Of a DNA stretch of 64,000 bases, positions 1 through 10,956 are shown one piece after another. Position numbers and translations under genes: made by a program. The DNA is taken from contig OV884058.1 of NCBI GenBank assembly GCA_930367215.1, forward strand, positions 110,507,802 to 110,571,801, in the 5' to 3' direction. Origin of the DNA: Pollenia angustigena. Its lineage: Eukaryota; Arthropoda; Insecta; Diptera; Polleniidae. The notes beneath the pieces were generated by a model. The model ran no database searches. It saw only the letters and a program-made list of their open reading frames with translations, and was not told the DNA's origin. Positions within the stretch are counted from its first letter, which is position 1. Each line of letters opens with the position of its first letter.

Positions 1-1140
1 CAATGATTGTTTTGGTAAAGAAAAAAAAAAAAAAAATACAAACAAAAAAGCCAGAAATTAAGCAATTATTACTCATGTATTCATTCAGCATTAACTATGT
101 AGTACAAGAAAAAAAAAATTAAATGAAACTAAACGCATATATGTAGGTACATACATACAAACAATTTCCATAGAAACAGACTTTTTTTATCTTAAAAAGT
201 ACAGTAGTTCTGTATGTAGGTACAATGTATTCTTGTTATTGTTGTTTTTATTGTTGTTAATTTTAACAAAGCATGAGAGTGGTTTATTGTTGTTATTGTT
301 GTTAATGTTAACAAGCGTCTCATCGAGTGGACAATCCCAACAAACCAAAAAGATTTAGAAATAACTTGTAGCAAGTTTACTAGCATAAGCCCTAAGCTTA
401 GAAAAGTGTTGTGATTACTATTATAAAAGGCTTATAAACAATTATTTAATAATGAAAACTGATAATATAATGTAAGCTAAGAAGTCTAATATTAGAAAAA
501 GCTTACAGAAAAATACTTTTCTAAACTTTAATAAGATTGCTTACATACTTTACGAGCATTCTGTTTAAATTTATACGGCATATTTACAAAAAGTTTTTTA
601 CTTATATAAAGTTTAATCACTTTTTTATTGTGCACTGTTTAAGACAATTTAAAACACTTCACTCTTCGAACCAAACACAAAGACTGAAAACTTTAACTAA
701 TAATACAAAATTAAGGCACGCGTCATATAACGGGACATAATTCTCAAAAACACTTACAAAACTATAGCGAGAATAAATAATTTGCAATCATATTTGTTGT
801 CATGTTGTAGAAAATCTCTTATGATAAGCTTGTTCTACAACTCATTTACATTTTTCTCTGTTTTGGTCTGTTGGGATGACCTCTTGACTGCAAAAGTATA
901 AGTATGTGTTCTTTTGAATTTACACAGTTGTGTTATATTGCGTGAGCAACAAAAATGCAAATAAAGCACTCAATAAAAAACGAATAAATGCAAAAATCAA
1001 ATGTGTACGAAACGATGTAAAAATTACCAACGTTGAACTTTGTTTTGCAAGCAAAGAGTCAATGTAAATTTTAGCGTATGAATAAATCAAGAAAAATTGT
1101 GATTTTGCAGTTCAAGAAGATAATAAAAATTATAGGCTTT
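1..1140. other. AT-rich non-coding DNA
   Basis: No gene is visible. The stretch holds short A and T runs and an impure TTG/CAA microsatellite at about 231-310. The two small open frames here have no recognisable domain and look like chance frames. Confidence 0.6.
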
Positions 1141-2218
1141 AGTTCTTACCAGATGTTACACTATTTGCCCGCCAAATTTCAAGAAAATCAGTTGATTAGC
1201 TAAGAAGATATAGGGAGGGGAAGCTTTTACTCCTCTTGTCCTATTTAATGCCCTTTCTCTTTCAGATGTTACAGTGTCTGCATGCCAAATTTTAAGAAAA
1301 CCGGTTGATTAGTTAAGAAGATATAGCGAAGGGAGCTTTTACCCCTCCTGCTTCACGCCCTAAATAATAAAAAATATAGACTATAGTACTTTTCAGCTGT
1401 AACACTATTTGGCTGCGAAATTTCAAGAAGATATTGGGAGGGGGAGCTTTTACCCTTCTTGACCTATTTCACATCCCATTCCCTATTTCCTTTCAGGTGT
1501 CAAATTTTAAGAAATCCCGCTCATTAGTTTAAAAGATATAGGGAAGGGGAGCTTTTACCGGTATTGCCTATCTTACGCCCTATTCCCTATTTCCTTTCAG
1601 ATGTTACAGTGTCTGCATGCCAAAGTTTTAAGAAACCCGGTTGATTAGTTTAAAAAATTGGGGAGGGGGAGCTTTTACCTCTATTGCCCTATTTCACGCC
1701 CTAAATAGTAAAAATTTGAGGCTATAGTTCTTTCCATATGTTACACTATTTTCAAGAAAATCGGTCGATTTGTTAAGCAGATATGGGGAGAGGGAGCTTT
1801 TACACCTCTTGCCCTATTTCGCGCCCTATTCCCTATTTTCTTTCAGATGTTACAGTGCCTGCATGCCAAATTTTAAGAAAAAAGGTTGTTTAGCTAAGAA
1901 GATATAGGGAGGAGGAGCTTCTGCCCTACTTTGCGCACTCTAGCGATATAAAATATACTCTACGACCTATTCTCATACCTAACAAAAACACATACAAAAT
2001 TTCATAAAAATCAGCCAAGCCGTTTCGAAGGAGTTCAAAATGGAGAGCATTTTGTTGATATTTGTATGGGAATATATAGGAAAATCTAAATGCCATATCT
2101 CCGGAACCACTGGGCCGAATTCATGCAAACTTTAAATAAACCATCTACAGTCTATCGCCTACCCTTTTTCGCAGTTAGTGGTGACATCAAAGTGTACACT
2201 TCTTTTTATATATATAGA
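1141..2218 (+). repeat. Tandem cassette array ending in ...TATATATATAGAT
   Basis: At least seven imperfect units of about 100-130 bp. Two unit types are mixed: one carries TTACACTATTTG (near 1152 and 1400), the other TTACAGTGTCTGCATGCCAA (near 1267, 1601, 1847). Each is followed by a GATATAGGGAGGGGAGCTTTTACC-like block (shown only in part: GGGGAGCTTTTACC) and a CCCTATTTC spacer. The right edge has a non-tandem tail with AAAATCAGCCAAGCCGTTTC and closes with TATATATAGAT. The same kind of tail closes the array at 12970-15028, so I group them as one family. The CTAGCTG start seen in the other copies is not visible here. The superfamily is unknown to me. Confidence 0.75.
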
Positions 2219-2304
2219 TTAATCAATGTACTAATGAATTTTAAGTTCCTTTTGTTGTATTAAATTTTTGTTTTTAAAAATAAAATAAATTTATAAAAAA
2301 AGAT

Positions 2305-2372
2305 TTCGTACTATTGGGGCCGAAAAAGTACGATTTTGTACGATATTGGATCTCTCATTTATCTTCCCTGAT
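2305..2372 (+). repeat. Dispersed repeat, copy 1 (CGAAAAAGTACGATTTT)
   Basis: A block of about 68 bp containing CTATTGGGG, CGAAAAAGTACGATTTT, and a TCTCATTTATCTTCCCT-like end. It recurs in inverted orientation at 15778-15852. Each copy lies near a cassette array (1141-2218 and 12970-15028), which suggests an association but does not prove it. Confidence 0.6.
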
Positions 2373-3040
2373 GAGTAGCATGAAAATTATCAATATATGC
2401 AAATTGCTTTGGAGTTCGTTTTTGATTCCGAAAAAATTCCGATAAACTGTCGGAGCACGCTGCACTACAATTTTTCAATGCTAATGCCAAATAAATAAAT
2501 TTCCAATCTTAAATCTTTAATTGTTCCTCTTTTACACTCAAACTCACATACAATCTTGCCGCATATCAAAAAGGAAAAACATGCTTTCAGTTCCTTTTTG
2601 ATTTCTTATGTTTGTTGCTGCATAATTTGCATGGATTAACATAAATTTACTCAAACGCAGCCCTTTCATTGAAACATTTCCAAATCTTTATAGATTAAAA
2701 AATAGAGTGTGTGAATTTTTGTTTGCTTGTCGAATTCCTTTAAAGTGCATCTGAAATCTCGCTTTGTGATGTAATTTTTGATGGAGATATGCCGCTAAAT
2801 AGACTACTGCTTTAATCAGTTTTAAAATGCTACTGGTGTTTAAATATAAATTATTTTTTTCACATTTTTAAGGGTTAAAAGAAGAGGTCATAAATTTGAA
2901 TTAAAAATTTCTCATGGTTAAAAGGTTTAAATTAATTGTCATTTACAGATTATATTTTAACAGCTGAAAAAGGATTTTAATGTAAAAATTGGGGAAGAGT
3001 GTGTTTTTCCAAAATGCCTTTTTCTTTTGAAACATAAAAA
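2373..3040. other. AT-rich non-coding DNA
   Basis: No open frame of interest, no terminal repeats and no recognisable repeat family were seen. Confidence 0.5.
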
Positions 3041-3047
3041 AAAATAA

Positions 3048-4980
3048 ATTCAGCAAGGGAAAGTTTTTATTCGGAAGCATTTTATCAATATTAATGTAAT
3101 ACTTTTTTCTCCAACTGTTTTATTATTAAGCGAATGAAAATAACTTCTTCATTATATCACAATATATTAATAATTTTGGAAACTCAGCTGCATAAATATT
3201 GATTTTATTTAGCTGAATTGTATTTTGTTCAGTAAATAGAATTTGTTTTCTTACTTTCAAGTATTTAAACAAGTTACTTAGATTATTAAAATTAATTAGC
3301 TGAATTGTATTGATTGATAATATTGCTTGTTTTAAAAGTAGTAATTATCTAAAAAATCCAAATTTAACAAGGTAAAAGTTCTATTCAGTATTTTGTAATT
3401 CGCTTAGCTAAAGCTAAATCTCGATCGCTGAAATGCCTTTGAGAATACAAAATTTAAAAATTTTGCGATTACATTAAAAGCTAAAATTGTGAAGAATTAA
3501 ATTTTTACAGCATTGCCAAATTTAGCAATGCAGGTTACAGTATTGCATTCGCTGCCAAAAATCGGTAAATCTACTTTATTTATATAGTTTTAGCGATAGA
3601 GATAAAGGATATTTGTGCATTTAAATAATGCGATTAGAGAATTTTTCAATTTAACTTAGAATCCGCTGAATAGCATACTTATTAAATAAAACTTAAACTT
3701 AACTATTAGATTTTGCAAACTTTTAGAAGAATTCATTTCAGTCCTGATTTATTGGCGGAACAGCCTGATTTTTAGCTTAAAGAAAAAATAATTCCACAAG
3801 ATTTCTAACTAATAACTATTATTCAGCTAAAGTTTCTTAATAATCTCTATTAACATAAATAAAGTTTTTAAGTATTTCTTTTTATATGTTTTATTCAGCA
3901 ATAAAATATCTGTATATTAATACACTACTTTTTTTTTTGTTAAACAAGCTATTGAATTCAGCTAGCTGAATAAAAATATTTTTGTGGTAAATTGCCTACA
4001 TAATTACAATTAGATTTTTTTTTAAAAAAAAAGTCTGTTAATTATAGTTTTTTCTTTACCAAAATTCAATTGATATGGATGTTTTCATCATCGAACTTTA
4101 TATATTTTGACATTCACAAAAGTTTAAGAAAATGTTTGCTAAGCTTTTATTACAGCTACCCGAATATCAACAAATTTAAGCTGAATTATTTGGCATGTTT
4201 TTATTAAACACAAAATATTTACGAAAATTCAAGTAAATAATGGCTGAATTTATATAAAAGCTAGCTGCTAAAAGCGTGGCCGATTTATCACTCAGTTAAT
4301 ATTCCCGATAACTTTAATTGATTTAAAAATATCTGGCATTTTGGTATTTATTTCGTTTATTAGCTTAATAAATATCAACAATAACATTCAATGAATTCAG
4401 CTAATTTATCAATTGATACACATAATACTTTTTTCTGACACTCCCGCCTTCTTATTGTAATATATCCCAAGGCTAGAGGTCACGGGATCTGAAAAGCCAC
4501 ATTTGCATGTGTTACATACGTAGTTTTTACGTCATCATACAACACACAATGACAATTGTGGCTTTATTTGACGACAAAATTACATCAGAACCACATTCGT
4601 ATATGGCTTTTCACATTCCATGTACTCTAGGCTTAAGAAATATTAGTAGTTTAATGAGTAGTATGCAAAAACATTTAGCTTGCTAAACTTATTTATTAAA
4701 AAAGATAAATTGTTAATAAAATATCTATACATTCAAAAATAAAATAAATAACTCTTATTATGAAACATTCAGCAGTTGTGATAACCTAAAACGTTTTTTT
4801 ATTTAGTTTAATCAGGATTTTGAAAAAGTAAATTTTTTAAGCTTAAACCATTTTTCACACATTAAATTATTACTTATTCAGCTGAGTATAAATTCCGTTA
4901 AGCATTTTTTATCCTTCCATCTTTTGGACAATAACTGTAAATATTTTGGCTAGCTGAATAAACTATTTCCTTTGCTGAAT
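3048..4980. other. Cluster of GCTGAAT/ATTCAGC motifs
   Basis: Fifteen exact copies of GCTGAAT or its complement ATTCAGC start at 3048, 3212, 3299, 3665, 3821, 3893, 3956, 3965, 4180, 4243, 4395, 4767, 4876, 4953 and 4974. With about 70 percent AT, well under one copy would be expected in this span. Many are extended to AGCTGAAT, and the copies at 3956 and 3965 form the perfect 16-bp palindrome ATTCAGCTAGCTGAAT. The 3212 and 3299 copies share the longer TTAGCTGAATTGTATT. The sequence between the motifs does not look tandemly repeated. It could be a homotypic protein-binding cluster or a very old degenerate repeat; the sequence alone does not decide. A MITE (4470-4633) lies within. Confidence 0.6.
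4470..4633. mobile_element. MITE with AGGCTAGAG termini (PIF/Harbinger-like)
   Basis: Imperfect terminal inverted repeats of about 43 bp: the left begins AGGCTAGAG and contains GAAAAGCCACAT; the right, read inverted, begins AGCCTAGAG and contains GAAAAGCCATAT. The termini resemble those of the element at 34798-35150 (AGGCTAGATTACACTAT), for which a TTA duplication is clear. Here the flanks are CCA and TAA, so the duplication is decayed. There is no coding capacity. Confidence 0.65.
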
Positions 4981-5059
4981 TGCTTATAAATTATTTTAAG
5001 TATAAAAAACACTTCATTTTTACCAATCCTAAAAGCTGTATTAAGTTTTCCCTAGCTGA

Positions 5060-6339
5060 ACAAATTTCACATGCATTTAAAAAAAATGCCAACATTCTCT
5101 TTTTTCCTGTTAACTTTTTAACCTACATTTGCACTTTTCATGACCCTAAACTTATTCATTAACTCCATAAGTATTAGATGCTCTAGTCACCAAGAGGTCA
5201 AACAAAAGTTGAAAAGCCTCAACAATGAATTTGTCCCATTATTTAACATCCTTCTCATTTCAAAGCCCTAAAAACTCCACCAAACCCCTCCACTTACAAA
5301 CATCTAATGAATGACTACAAAAATTTACACTATAGACTTTTGTTGTGCATTTAGCAGTAGCAGCAACTACAACTTAAATTTCAAATATAGAACATAATGT
5401 TTATAAGGACAAGGACATTTTCCAGATCTTTGAAATTAAGGATGAAATAAATGAACAACGACTGGCTGGTGAGTAGCAGCTGTTGCATTTGTGGAAAAGG
5501 AAACAACAGAAGAGCAACACAAAAAAACATTTAACTTGACATTGAAAATTATAAATTTTCACTTGTAATCAAAAGAAGAACAAAATTAAAGTGGGTGGTT
5601 ATGGGAGTAGTTCGCAGAGAAGCATTTATAGCAAAAACGTTTTATGAGCAGCCAGAGGATTCTTACTAACGAATTGGAATTATAAGAGAGTTGGGTAAAA
5701 AACAAAAAGTTAATTAGAAATTTTCTACTCACACAAAAATAAAGATTTTGTAATAATTTACTTGCTATTTTCATGCTGCCTTGGCATTTTAAGCTTAATA
5801 ATATTCTCTTATTCTCTCAATTTATTTGCGATTTCACACAAATGTGTTAAAAAGGACTCGTTTATTTAGAAGGAATTTTCAAAAACTGTTTTATGAATAG
5901 GAGAAAAAAGGAGAGAGTATAAGTAAATTTTGGCTGGAAAAGCAGTCTTTTTAATGAGACGTTAAATTATACCCTTTTTTGTTTTCCTTGTACTATTTAA
6001 GAAATTATATTTTATATTTCCTATATTTGGAAATTTAATTATAAAATATTTCTTGGAAATTTATTACTGACCTAGAACAATATTTAATGCTTTCTTACTT
6101 AATTATTTATAGGGTATAGAAAGGTACAGAAACGCAGGCTGTATGGCATATTGATTTATGATTAGGTTTGTGTCACACAAAATTATTACCAAATAAAAGA
6201 TTTGATTAAAAAAGCAAGTTGACTTTGTGGTACCCATTATTTAGAGACAAATTTTTCGAGACTGTACCCAATTTGGGACCCAGGGACAATCATGAATCCG
6301 CTAAAACAAAACTAATTTATAAAGTTAAGATTCATGTCA
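5060..6339. other. AT-rich non-coding DNA
   Basis: No gene, terminal inverted repeats or tandem array recognised. The small open frames on both strands have no recognisable motif. Confidence 0.5.
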
Positions 6340-6521
6340 ATGCCAACCAGGGCTGCCATATTTGACGATTTATCTTAATTTTGACGATTTTTTGTTCCAA
6401 AATAGCAAATTGCCGATTTGCTGATTTTTTTCTAAAAATTGCAGATTTTTTCTCAGTCTCCAAAGTCTGACAAAAACATTACATTTTCTGACAATTTCGT
6501 TTTTTATTCTTGGAATGTTTA

Positions 6522-6820
6522 ACAGCCGTACCTTAACAAGAACGGAAGGCGGAACGTTTTCTTTCGCTTAGCTTTTGCGCTGATATGTCATAGCTAAGCA
6601 AGAGCGTCAACGTTGTGCCACGAACAGTAGTGATAGATATCTTGGTTGTTAAAACCCACAAAATATAAATAAAAATAGAGATAAAAACGCTTAATTGGCC
6701 AGAAAATAGTTAAATTTGCCATCATTAATTAACAATAGCGGCCCCCTTCACTATTAAACGAGCTGTCAAAATCGGTTTTTACAATTGCAAAGCGTGCCGC
6801 TTTTGTTTAGGTACGGCTGT
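6522..6820. mobile_element. MITE with ACAGCCGTACC termini
   Basis: About 30-bp terminal inverted repeats: left ACAGCCGTACCTTAACAAGA; right, inverted, ACAGCCGTACCTAAACAAAA. The left flank is TA and the right AA, so a TA duplication with one change is possible. The inner part of the terminus (CCTAAACAAAAGCGG) is shared with the MITE at 13363-13583, which does have a clean TA duplication; the two are probably related Tc1/mariner-type MITEs. No coding sequence. Nested in the hAT element. Confidence 0.75.
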
Positions 6821-7925
6821 AATATGCAACTTTTAAGAAAATTTTTGATTATTTTAAGAGTACAAAAACAACAATGTTGCACTTTGTTGATCTTTCGTCA
6901 AACCATAATCGAATGAACCTGTTACGACTCTCTGTATTAATCATATTTTCAACAATTAAACGGCGAGTATTTTACGATTTGTAAGAGCAAATCTACATGG
7001 GTCTCATACGATTCTTGACATAAGTCTCGTTAGATTATCTTACCCACGTCTTAAACGATTCCCACAACGATTTAACCCTTAAATGCGCATTGTATCTTTA
7101 AAGATACAACCAATAAAACTGCTGCTATTTGCACAATTATTAAAAAAACTAAAAAAATTTTGCTGATTACCACTAACAACACTTTTTTCTTTTATGCTGG
7201 ATTAATTTTTTTATCAAAAATTGATCGTTTCTGAAAAATACAGAGCCGTAGATTCAAAATTTCAAAATTCGTACTTTTATAAATGAAGCTAAGTTTTACC
7301 CAATTTTATTTGAATTATGTTTTCACGAATTTACTCCAGAAAAATATATGGTGATTAAAATAATGTTCTTAAGCCATACAGAAATTTTCAATGCGGTCTG
7401 ATTTATACTTTCGTCAAAAAATCGTATATAGTGGTTGTATCTTAAAAGACACATTGCGCATTCCACACAAATTAGGAATGTTGGCTGTTATTGTTTTATG
7501 TAGACTGTTTGTATTGTGTGTTCTTCTTGTTTAGTCATTTGACATAAGTTCTTTTCGCTCGCTACTTTATCTTCTATTTTTCTTGTAAAACCTACCAGTT
7601 GCTTTGACAATTGACAATGTTGCACATTATGGAAACTCTTAGTTAGGCCTTTAAGTGTTTACCATAAAATCTTTTATATAGGGCCTTTTGTTTTTTGCCA
7701 ATACAATTGCAAATTTTGGTCGAAAGATACTAAAATGTTTTGTAGACATTTGTGTTGATGCAATACATCTGAATCAATGAAAAAGTCGATCTTAAATTTA
7801 TGGTTAGTTAGGGCCTTATGCGTTTTAGGTAACGATATGAATATGAATGCGTTCAGACGTATTGGTAGATCCAAAATGACAAATGATAAAATATGTTAAA
7901 TTTCTTGAAACAGCGCAGAATTTCC

Positions 7926-8700
7926 TTATGACTGCACTGATAAAAATAGTGACGATGAAATTTAAATTCCAAACATAGTTTCTTCTAAAAATTAAAATGT
8001 TGTCCTGATTGATAATGACTTTGATCCGGAGAAAGGATCGGAAAATATCGTTAGACTCAGTTCACGACTCGTTTATTGCATTTATGAATGATGATAATCT
8101 GTTCTCAAGCCCAATACATTTTCCTGTATCTGCACGCTAAGTACCTGCTAAGGCTAGTACTCCCTGTATCCTGGCCACGTACAATTTTGTACCTCAAATT
8201 TGAGAACGGATACCTTCGTCCTATCCCGCGTTTCCAGAAATAGTTTTTTATCAAATCCTACTGCATCCAGTTCCTCAACTACGAGCTTACAAGAGTCGGC
8301 AGCTAATCAGTGCTCAAATCACTCACAGGACTATCCATCAAGTCCAAAGTCATTTGATTTACTTTCCTCAAAATTTCAAAATGTTTTCCTCGATCCAAAA
8401 GCTTCTGCAATTGAAAAAAAATATCTAAAAAAACAGGGTAATATGCAATTCGTCAGTCAGGAAGTAGAGTTAAAGGGCGATAGCTCTCTGCCTGATGATA
8501 TCAAATCATTAGTTACTCCGTATCAGGCTTGTCGTTACTAAATACCTGAGAGATTGGAAAATTATATAATTGAGGAAACTTTGCGATTTGCTATGAAAAA
8601 TGTTCCTTCAATGTTTTAGAATTGCGAAAGATAATTGGTATTTTACATAGTATGAGATATTTCAACCTACATAACTCGAGAGACTTTTAGTCAAATAATA
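7926..8700 (+). pseudogene. piggyBac transposase remnant (N-terminal half)
   Basis: The 5' part reads as an acidic stretch (DKNSDDEI, DDNDFDP) broken by stops, as expected for a piggyBac N-terminus. An open stretch of 113 codons (8200-8541) ends in SLVTPYQACRY; after one stop the frame continues IPERLENYIIEETLRFAMKN, which matches the start of the piggyBac transposase core (typically TPYxxFxxFF...IxEETNRYA). A frameshift follows and VLELRKIIGILHSMRYFNLH matches the next conserved block (ELRKFIGILxxMG...LPS.RDYW). The remaining core, with the catalytic aspartates, and the C-terminal cysteine domain are missing. Stops and frameshifts make this a dead copy. The assignment is independently supported by the TTAA-flanked termini. 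Confidence 0.75.
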
Positions 8701-8750
8701 ATGATAGGTCAGTGGCATTATTATAATCTTTAAGATATTAGATGTATTTA

Positions 8751-9035
8751 GAACTAGTGGATACCCGGCGTCTGCTACTACGTTCCCCCTTCTTGTAGTC
8801 CCATTTTGTAAAACATTCATAAATAGGGATCTATTTGATTTAAATTTCATTCGAATCTGTTAGATAGTTTTGTAGAGGCAGATATTTCCCCCTACCTCCC
8901 TCGTGATCCTATTTCTTACAAAATGTATACATATAAGTAGGGATCTATCTATGTTTTAAATTTGATTAAATTCTGTTGGATAGTTTCGGAGAGGCAGAAA
9001 TTGCCCCCTAATTCCCCTCGTGGTCCTACTTTTGT
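8751..9035 (+). repeat. Short cassette repeat starting CTAGTGGATACCCGGCG
   Basis: Begins CTAGTGGATACCCGGCG, which resembles the CTAGCTGACCCGG start of the 12970-15028 element. Two tandem units of about 125 bp follow, each with TAGGGATCTAT, an ATAGTTT-GAGGCAGA block and a CCCCCTA..CCTCGTG..CCTA block. It sits inside the piggyBac element where the transposase 3' half should be, so it probably inserted into, or replaced, that part. Confidence 0.55.
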
Positions 9036-9654
9036 TAATTTAAATTTAACTAAATGAATTCGAATTATATTTAATACAATCACGGAAATTTTTCATTTTA
9101 TTCATATTAAAAATAAACTGCACTTAAAAAATCCTTTCATTGTTTATGCGTTTCTCTTTGTGTGTGGAGTGCGCAGTGTATCTCTTAAGATACAACCAGT
9201 TTTTCCTTAATAAAACTACAACAAAACAAAAAATTGACAAAATATAAACGCAGTTTTTAATTTTTTTCTTATTTACGTTCAATATATTTTTTTCATTAAG
9301 ATACAAGACGTTGCGCATTTAAGGGTTAAGTAGAGTTTTTCGCTGTGCTATGGAATAATCTCAATCATATTACATTTTTTCATGTATAAGAAATCTACTA
9401 CGTTTGAAAAATGCGGTCACCGACGATCAAAGACGCTCTTCATTAGACTTCCAGTAGGTGTTACACTATTAAAAAAGCTAGCTGGGTATGAAGTTATAAT
9501 GTTTTTTTTTATAAAAATCGAACAAAAATTGTTTAAAAAAAAACTAAATTTTAAGCTGTTCGATTTTTCGAAACGATAAAGACGATTTTTTTTTATCTTT
9601 TATTGGGAAACTGACGATTTTCTTACAAATTTATCTGGCAGCCCTGATGCCAAC

Positions 9655-10158
9655 ATTTATAAGAAAGTTATGACATTAAAAACTACTTTTCGGGAGTAGT
9701 ATTTTTATGGGAACTATGGTCAATAAAATTTGTTAAACGGATTTAGATGGCAACAAAATAAGTTTGGAGCCAATTTTATCTTAATACCAACTTAACAAAA
9801 GGTTTTATAGGCATAAAGACTTTATTCCGAAATGAAGCTTGTATAGGGCATATGTTAAGATGTGTACCAACTCTTAAAATTTTCGGCAGCCTTCGTCCTG
9901 TGGCAATTAGAACCTGTGCACCAAGTTTTATTAAATTATCTCCAAAACTGTACTTTTTGCACAAGGTTTAAATAAACAGCCAGCCAGCTGGACGGGCGGA
10001 CAACGTTAGATCGATTCAAAAGTGATTCTGCTTAGACCAACGCATATTACCCTTTCCACTATTATGGTATGACTGTTAAAAACCTATTTTAAAGTTATTT
10101 GCAAGTTATGGAGTTCAAAGGGGAAAGACGAATAGAAAAGTATACTTTGTTTCATCCC
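9655..10158. other. Non-coding DNA with a fly dispersed-repeat edge
   Basis: No gene. Around 9975-10050 the text CAGCTGGACGGGCGGACAA...TTAGATCGATTC resembles the GGACGGACATGG...AGATCGACTC block common in fly dispersed repeats; the piece at 50768-50960 looks like the opposite orientation of such a repeat. The class is uncertain. Confidence 0.4.
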
Positions 10159-10630
10159 TACGGGAAATTGGTTTCAATTGTTCGAACAGACTGGTCCTGG
10201 GATTTGTGAAAATAGAACACGTACAAAAACTTATGACCAGTGAAAGAAGAACCAATCATTTAACTGGTATATGAAGAACAAAAAGGTAGAATAAGTAATA
10301 AATTACAGTATATAGTCTTCACCGGTGGCGTGACACATTTTTGGGACATTCGAAAATTTGGTTCTTAAATTTAGTTCTTGGACTCGTTTTATTGAAATAA
10401 TACTACTTTGCATTGAAATAATAATACATTGTAGTAACTTACACTTAACACGTTCATTGAGAATAGATGTGTGACTAGTCAAATGGTGTCAATTGACCCC
10501 CTCCAATGACAACCCCATGTAAAATTTATAGATCTTATTCATATGAAATTTTAGAACTAGAACCGGTCTCTTCCACCCAAGACCTATCACGGGACAAGTT
10601 TGGTTTCAGCTCGCTTCCCCCAAGGGATGT
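10159..10630 (-). repeat. Dispersed repeat D, copy 1
   Basis: About 470 bp that recur inverted at 53608-54083. Shared landmarks, in this copy's orientation: ACTGGTCCTGGGA, TGACCAGTGAAAG, TCTTCACCGGTGG, CAATGACAACCCCATGT and GAACTAGAACCGGT. The two copies are clearly homologous with scattered differences. No coding capacity and no clean inverted termini or duplication were seen. A solo LTR or a non-autonomous element are possibilities I cannot separate. Confidence 0.7.
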
Positions 10631-10956
10631 ACAAGCAGTTTTTGTTTGAAGGCAACCATAATATGGCTCTGGCTTCTTGGTGGAGGACAAATATATCCAT
10701 AAAAGGGTTGTAGATAAAAATAATATTTTGTTAAAAATGTGTTTTCTTTTTGTGCATTTTTCAATATAGTCAGTCCAACAAATCTATTTTTAATGAAAAT
10801 TGTAAACATTAAAGCCTGTATTAATAAAAAATTTGTAAATTTAATAAAGGTTTACAAAACAAATTTAGTATGAATATTCTCCTTAATAAACGTTTGTTAA
10901 ATTTAATAATCGTTTATAAATACGGGGGATAATGTTTATTTTAACCATACTTTTGT

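Larger units (their letters stand above)
7076..9325 (+). mobile_element. Degraded piggyBac-like element
   Basis: Flanked by TTAA on both sides (7072-7075 and 9326-9329). The 14-bp terminal repeats CCCTTAAATGCGCA are perfect. Just inside the left end lies the perfect palindrome GTATCTTTAAAGATAC (7092-7107). Related subterminal blocks occur at about 7431-7475 (inverted) and 9163-9205 (GCGCAGTGTATC...GATACAACC), a symmetric layout typical of piggyBac subterminal repeats. TTAA duplication and CCC...GGG ends are diagnostic of the superfamily. It carries transposase remnants (7926-8700) and a foreign two-unit cassette (8751-9035) and cannot code for an active enzyme. Confidence 0.9.
6348..9646. mobile_element. 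hAT element with nested insertions
   Basis: Termini are CAGGGCTGCCATAT on the left and, inverted, CAGGGCTGCCAGAT on the right. A perfect 8-bp target duplication ATGCCAAC flanks the element (6340-6347 and 9647-9654), the hallmark of hAT insertion. Subterminal GACGATTT blocks near both ends are mirror-related. Within it lie a MITE (6522-6820) and a piggyBac element (7076-9325); taking these out leaves about 750 bp of hAT sequence, so this was a non-autonomous element. I see no hAT transposase motif. A 114-bp relative with the same GCTGCCAGAT termini is at 24539-24652. Confidence 0.85.

Noticed and set aside
1141..2218. CRISPR-like array
   Set aside because: Units are long, imperfect and contiguous, without short constant repeats and unique spacers, and the genome is eukaryotic.
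8200..8541. 113-codon open frame as a possible host gene
   Set aside because: Its end continues into piggyBac transposase core blocks and it lies between TTAA-flanked piggyBac termini; it is a transposon remnant.
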